This document shows positions 60,016 to 64,000 of a stretch of 64,000 bases of DNA, one piece after another; position 1 is the stretch's first letter; every line of letters begins with the position of its first letter. The notes beneath the pieces were generated by a model. It saw only the letters and a program-made list of their open reading frames with translations, was not told the origin of the DNA and ran no database searches. This stretch comes from Sipunculus nudus. Its lineage: Eukaryota; Annelida; Sipuncula; Golfingiida; Sipunculidae. A program made the position numbers and the translations under genes. Location of the stretch: the NCBI GenBank assembly GCA_026874595.1, contig CM049317.1, positions 30,918,901 through 30,982,900 on the forward strand, read 5' to 3'.

Positions 60016-60949
60016 GTATGATGGGAAGCATAATTAAAGTTATAATAATGATGCAACAGCAATGGATTATGTTAATTGGAGGTTAATATAATCTCCTTTT
60101 ATCCATTTTCGCTTAAATACCTATTTTACAATCAGTGATGTCCGCTAGGACTCTTTTATAGCTTAACGTCTAAAATATCACTAATTGTGTAGTGATGTTT
60201 GTTTATCCAATACCGTTAACATTCAGTTCGGCACGTTAATTGTTAAACATCATGATGCTAAAAGATAGTCGCAAGGGCAATCAGTTAATTCACTGTTTCT
60301 GTTTTAAAATGGATAATGGTTAGGCAGCCTATGTGTTATTCTGAAGAACGGACCAAGATACAACCAGGCTGAAACAGGGGCAATTTAATTTGAAGAAAGC
60401 AAACATTGTCCTGATTCAACATGTGATAACGTATTGGTTTAAATTACTATTTAGTGTGGACTCTTGGTATTTAAATTGGAAACCGTACAAATCTCTCTCA
60501 ACCAAAAATCTGATTCATGCTTGTGGTTTTAAAATCACAGCTAATGTTGATCTGCATCAATGCTAAGAGCGGGGCAACGGAGTGTGTGAAAGTTTGGCAT
60601 AGCTACATAAGGACTGCACGTGTCCTGATAAGTCTTTAGTCAGGTTTAATCAAAGGGGGAGGGCAAAACCACATCATATTGGGCACAAGATGAATCTAAT
60701 TCACAACTAATGTATCATTATTTACCAAAATTAGTACGTATACTATTTCACAACCGGGTCTTTGGCTTTGGTTAGTCGATTATGAGATTTTGAACAAACA
60801 TCACCAGGAAGGTTACGCAAGTAACCGCAGGAATTCTCCTTACTAACAATATCTCTCCATGCTTCATTATGGCATGAAGCAAGAGAAGCGGTAATTCATA
60901 CAACGGACAAGATATAAACAGTACAACCTAGAGTACATCCGTTATTTTC
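60016..60949. other. No gene seen
   Basis: A short perfect-looking inverted repeat (tgcttcattatggcatgaagca) lies near 60860. Otherwise unremarkable. Confidence 0.5.
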
Positions 60950-61330
60950 TAGATTATGGTAGAGAAAACCAATGGTCAAATCAGACTATGTCTTGATCCA
61001 AGAGATTTGAATAGAGCGATCCTGAGAAAACACGTTAAACTGCCTACTAGGTAAGAAATTATGGCGCCACTCTCGGGTGCGAAATACATTTCTAAGCTTG
61101 ATGCATCCCAGGGATTTTGGCAGATGTGCCTAGATGATGGCAGCAGTTATCTATGTACTTTCAATACCCCATTTGGTAGATAGTAGATATCGCTTACTCA
61201 GACTACCTTTTGCATTTGTTAGGCGCCAGAGGTATACCATAAGAATAAAACCGGTCAGCAGCTCCAGTGTTCTTTTGATGTAAATTGATACACCCACAAA
61301 CATCCTGACACACATACTGGGTTATGAAAC
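60950..61330 (+). pseudogene. Decayed Ty3/gypsy RT fragment
   Basis: Short plus-strand pieces in more than one frame give VEKTNGQIRLCLDPRDLNRA, then LSGAKYISKLDASQGFWQM, then SYLCTFNTPFG, then RYRLLRLPFAF, consecutive landmarks of the fingers and palm of gypsy-type RTs (the D of KLDAS is the first catalytic Asp). A trace of the next catalytic box (stop-ID near 61285) follows. It is interrupted by stops and shifts. Its sequence (LCLDPRDLN, FNTPFGRYR) belongs to a lineage different from the element at 1757-10725. No LTRs found around it. Confidence 0.8.
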
Positions 61331-64000
61331 AAGATATTGGTGTTGTTTTCCTCTCTAAGGTCCTCCCTTCAAGTTATCTAAGGCAAGGTGTTATAGGTTG
61401 AACTCATCAGTGAAACTTCATGGCCTATGTGTTACGTGTTAGCAGTTGACGCCACCCAGGCATACTTTATGTATACGATTATGTATTCTTTAATAATGCA
61501 TTAATCATTGTTGTGAATGTCTCAATATACATGAAAGTAGATGTACACCCATTTTCGTATACTCTTCATTATGGATCAAAACATTTAATTTACATAGCAA
61601 GTAAGATATTGTGTAACCGAACACTTCCAACATAATATTTTTTGATTTAATTGTTGTTTGTCCAAAGTTTGCTATTATGGTTTATTAAAAAAAACATATT
61701 TAAACTCATCAAACTGACAAAACGTATTAAAAAATTCAGGTATATACAACTTTATTTAAAAAATGGTTTTCTTACCCAATTCCTTATTATTTAAAAGTTT
61801 ATATTTTCTAGTTATTTCTAGAAATAATTACAGATAATTACAAATATACATTCCTACAAGCTCCTGCAAAAGAAAAAAAGCCTGCCCACGGATTAGATTA
61901 ATCACCACAACCTGAAGCACTGAATTGCAATAAGAAAGCTGCAGGTAATTAAAAAATATATACCACATCTCTTAATCTTTATTAATGAAAACAATATATC
62001 AAGAAAAAAAATTGTGTTTATAACGGTTAGATTGGTTCAACGTATAACATTTCCCGCCCAACACTTTTTTTTACAACATACATCCTCAAAAATAATAAAA
62101 TAACCTTCTTAAGTGTAACCGAACAGGAAATATGTTTCCGAATGTTTCTATGTGATATTGCATTATGTTGCCTGTTCAACTTCTTTAATTTGTAATTATT
62201 ATAATTTCTCTACTCGCGGTTATATCCTACTCGGTTCACTATGGTTTAAATGTATAATGCTATATAGTATGCGATAATTGCTGAATAGTTGTTGCTTTAG
62301 GCAAACCATGTACCCATCATCTTTATAACAGCCTGTAAATGTACCCTTCTGTATCACGTTTAGATACACTTGTATCAATAAACTTATATCTGGCAAATCA
62401 TGCCACTACACATATGCTGAAGTCAATTTCAGTTTATTCAACTTAGTAAATTTATGTAAAATTTGATTGCATCCTTCACTTGAATCAAAATCCCTAGAAA
62501 ATGTTGTATTGTTCATTTGCAAGCAGGTATTGCATTTTTTAAGTATTACCCAGGTAATAGGCAAAGTAATAATTAAGGTATCAGTAATTCTGATATACCG
62601 AATTCCTTTGTTTTTATGTGTTATCATTCATTAACCATATGAATTTCGGTAACTAATAAGAACAGGTGTGACAAGGTAATGGATCATGTAAGAGCGGGAT
62701 GTTTACTGACTTGCCAAATGTGATGGCTACAGAGCAACTAATTTGTCTTGATCTAATATGTATCGATATACAATAGCGTCATAATTACATTGTATTTCTA
62801 CGATTGACATTGCAACATGATAATTAGTGTACCAATTAAAATAAATAAGTCAAATATCTTTTGATTAATCAAGTGGTTCGATAAGGAAAATAACAGTATT
62901 TGTGTATCACCACTTCATATATACAACTGAACTGGTAGCAAGAAAACACTGTTTCATCTTGAGCCATACTGAACAAAAGTATAACAACTAAAATTTTGTT
63001 CTATGCCACTATTGTCCATTATAAATTTATTATCTTGTTCATACTGCAAGTACACTTAAAATAGAAATCGCATTGACATTTAGACACATGTGCGAAAAAA
63101 TCAACTACACACATTCCAAGAACGCATCTATAAAGAAGATACATGGCTTTTCTCAGCGAACTCGTAGGGACACGTTTGATAATGTTCAAAAATGTAATTA
63201 TCATATCTTGATATAACGGATGTAAAGACCCAGAACCAGCGGCCTGAACAAAGTAAACCTTAACGTCCGAACTACTTTGAACTGTTCCCTAATTGTGTAA
63301 ATCCACTTCAAGCGGTGACGTCACCTAGGTCCTCTTCAGGAGGAACAGGGGAGTCTTGGGTGTTATTTTACATATTTAAAATACTAGCATATCTCGTTGT
63401 AATATGCTTATCCTAAAACAACCAAATTTACAAAATAGGCAGGTAGTAGGTCACGGCTACCGTCTCAATCAATATTTATTGGTATTTTACCTTATCCTGT
63501 TAATGATTACTGGGACTTGAAATGGAAAAGGTTACGACCTATGGCGTATGAACATTCCATACAAACACAGTCAATGCCAAGAAAGATCTCACGTTAATGA
63601 ACGAATAATATGATTTAAACTGACAATGTACTTACAAGTAAGGTATTGTCAATATATTTGCCTCCGGCCTTTATGACAGACGAATCAAAACTACCTGCAG
63701 AACGTTGTTTAAAGTTCACTGCGCGCTACCAAGTATGTCTACATGGAACTATTTGTCAGTCTTGTTACGCGTTTTTACATCAAGAATACAAACAACCTGG
63801 AAAGAGCAGAAGATGAAGATATCATAAAGTAGGCGGTTTCCCAAGGGCACCCCTGAAATTAATGAAGATTAATAGAGGGCTATGTACCATGTAAATTTTA
63901 AAATGTTTTTTCCTTAATGCACTGCATATTAAATTGTGCTTTTTTTATAAACTTATCCTGTATACATGAACCGCAAAACGACAGGTATCCGAAGGATATC
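61331..64000. other. No gene seen
   Basis: AT-rich sequence. Frames at 62406-62627 and 63019-63204 (both minus) show no recognisable domain. No repeat copies within the window were noticed. Confidence 0.5.

Noticed and set aside
1-64000. CRISPR array, operons, ribosomal RNA, bacterial-type elements
   Set aside because: No regularly spaced short repeats with unique spacers, no dense same-strand genes, no rRNA-like sequence; everything points to an animal nuclear genome.

Overview
The window is AT-rich animal DNA. It has no prokaryotic gene organisation, consensus-like splice sites, abundant (TA)n and (GA)n microsatellites, and many LINEs, an LTR retrotransposon, MITEs and a tRNA-derived SINE. 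The only host-gene material I recognise is C-type lectin exons. Together with the transposon types this suggests an invertebrate, perhaps a mollusc, but that is inference. No complete functional protein-coding gene is present; almost every long open frame is a decayed mobile-element protein.

Layout. 1-1216: 3' part of a CR1/Jockey-type LINE cut by the window edge. 1757-10725: a structurally complete but inactivated Ty3/gypsy LTR retrotransposon on the minus strand, inserted in a (TA)n tract. It has paired LTRs, candidate PBS and PPT, an RRM-like segment, a PNMA/Arc-like capsid Gag and a protease-RT-RNaseH-integrase Pol. Its leader carries a 29-bp tandem repeat of CTCF-like motifs. 10790-13360: decayed repeat block with pogo-like MITE pieces. 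13360-16090: block repeated in direct orientation at 56070-60015. 16617-17560: 278-bp tandem repeat. 20300-21640: a Tx1/L1-like LINE.

23114-28990 and 33700-41890 are two direct copies of one segment. Each carries minus-strand exons of a C-type lectin domain plus an intronic tRNA-SINE. The copies have lost complementary parts: the first keeps an intact C-terminal exon and lacks the N-terminal one, the second keeps the N-terminal exon and has a frameshifted C-terminal one. A third, inverted and shorter copy lies at 42140-45340. Copy two is interrupted by a 5'-truncated Tx1-like LINE with a 13-bp target duplication, which is itself interrupted by a Jockey-like LINE.

31415-33285 is a long imperfect palindrome. 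54283-55949 is a non-autonomous hAT element with a perfect 8-bp target duplication. 50797-51306 is a second, inverted copy of the first LINE family. 60950-61330 is a decayed gypsy RT fragment. About 45.3-50.8 kb, 51.3-54.3 kb and 61.3-64 kb hold nothing I can assign. All alignments were made by eye, so edges of repeat blocks are approximate.
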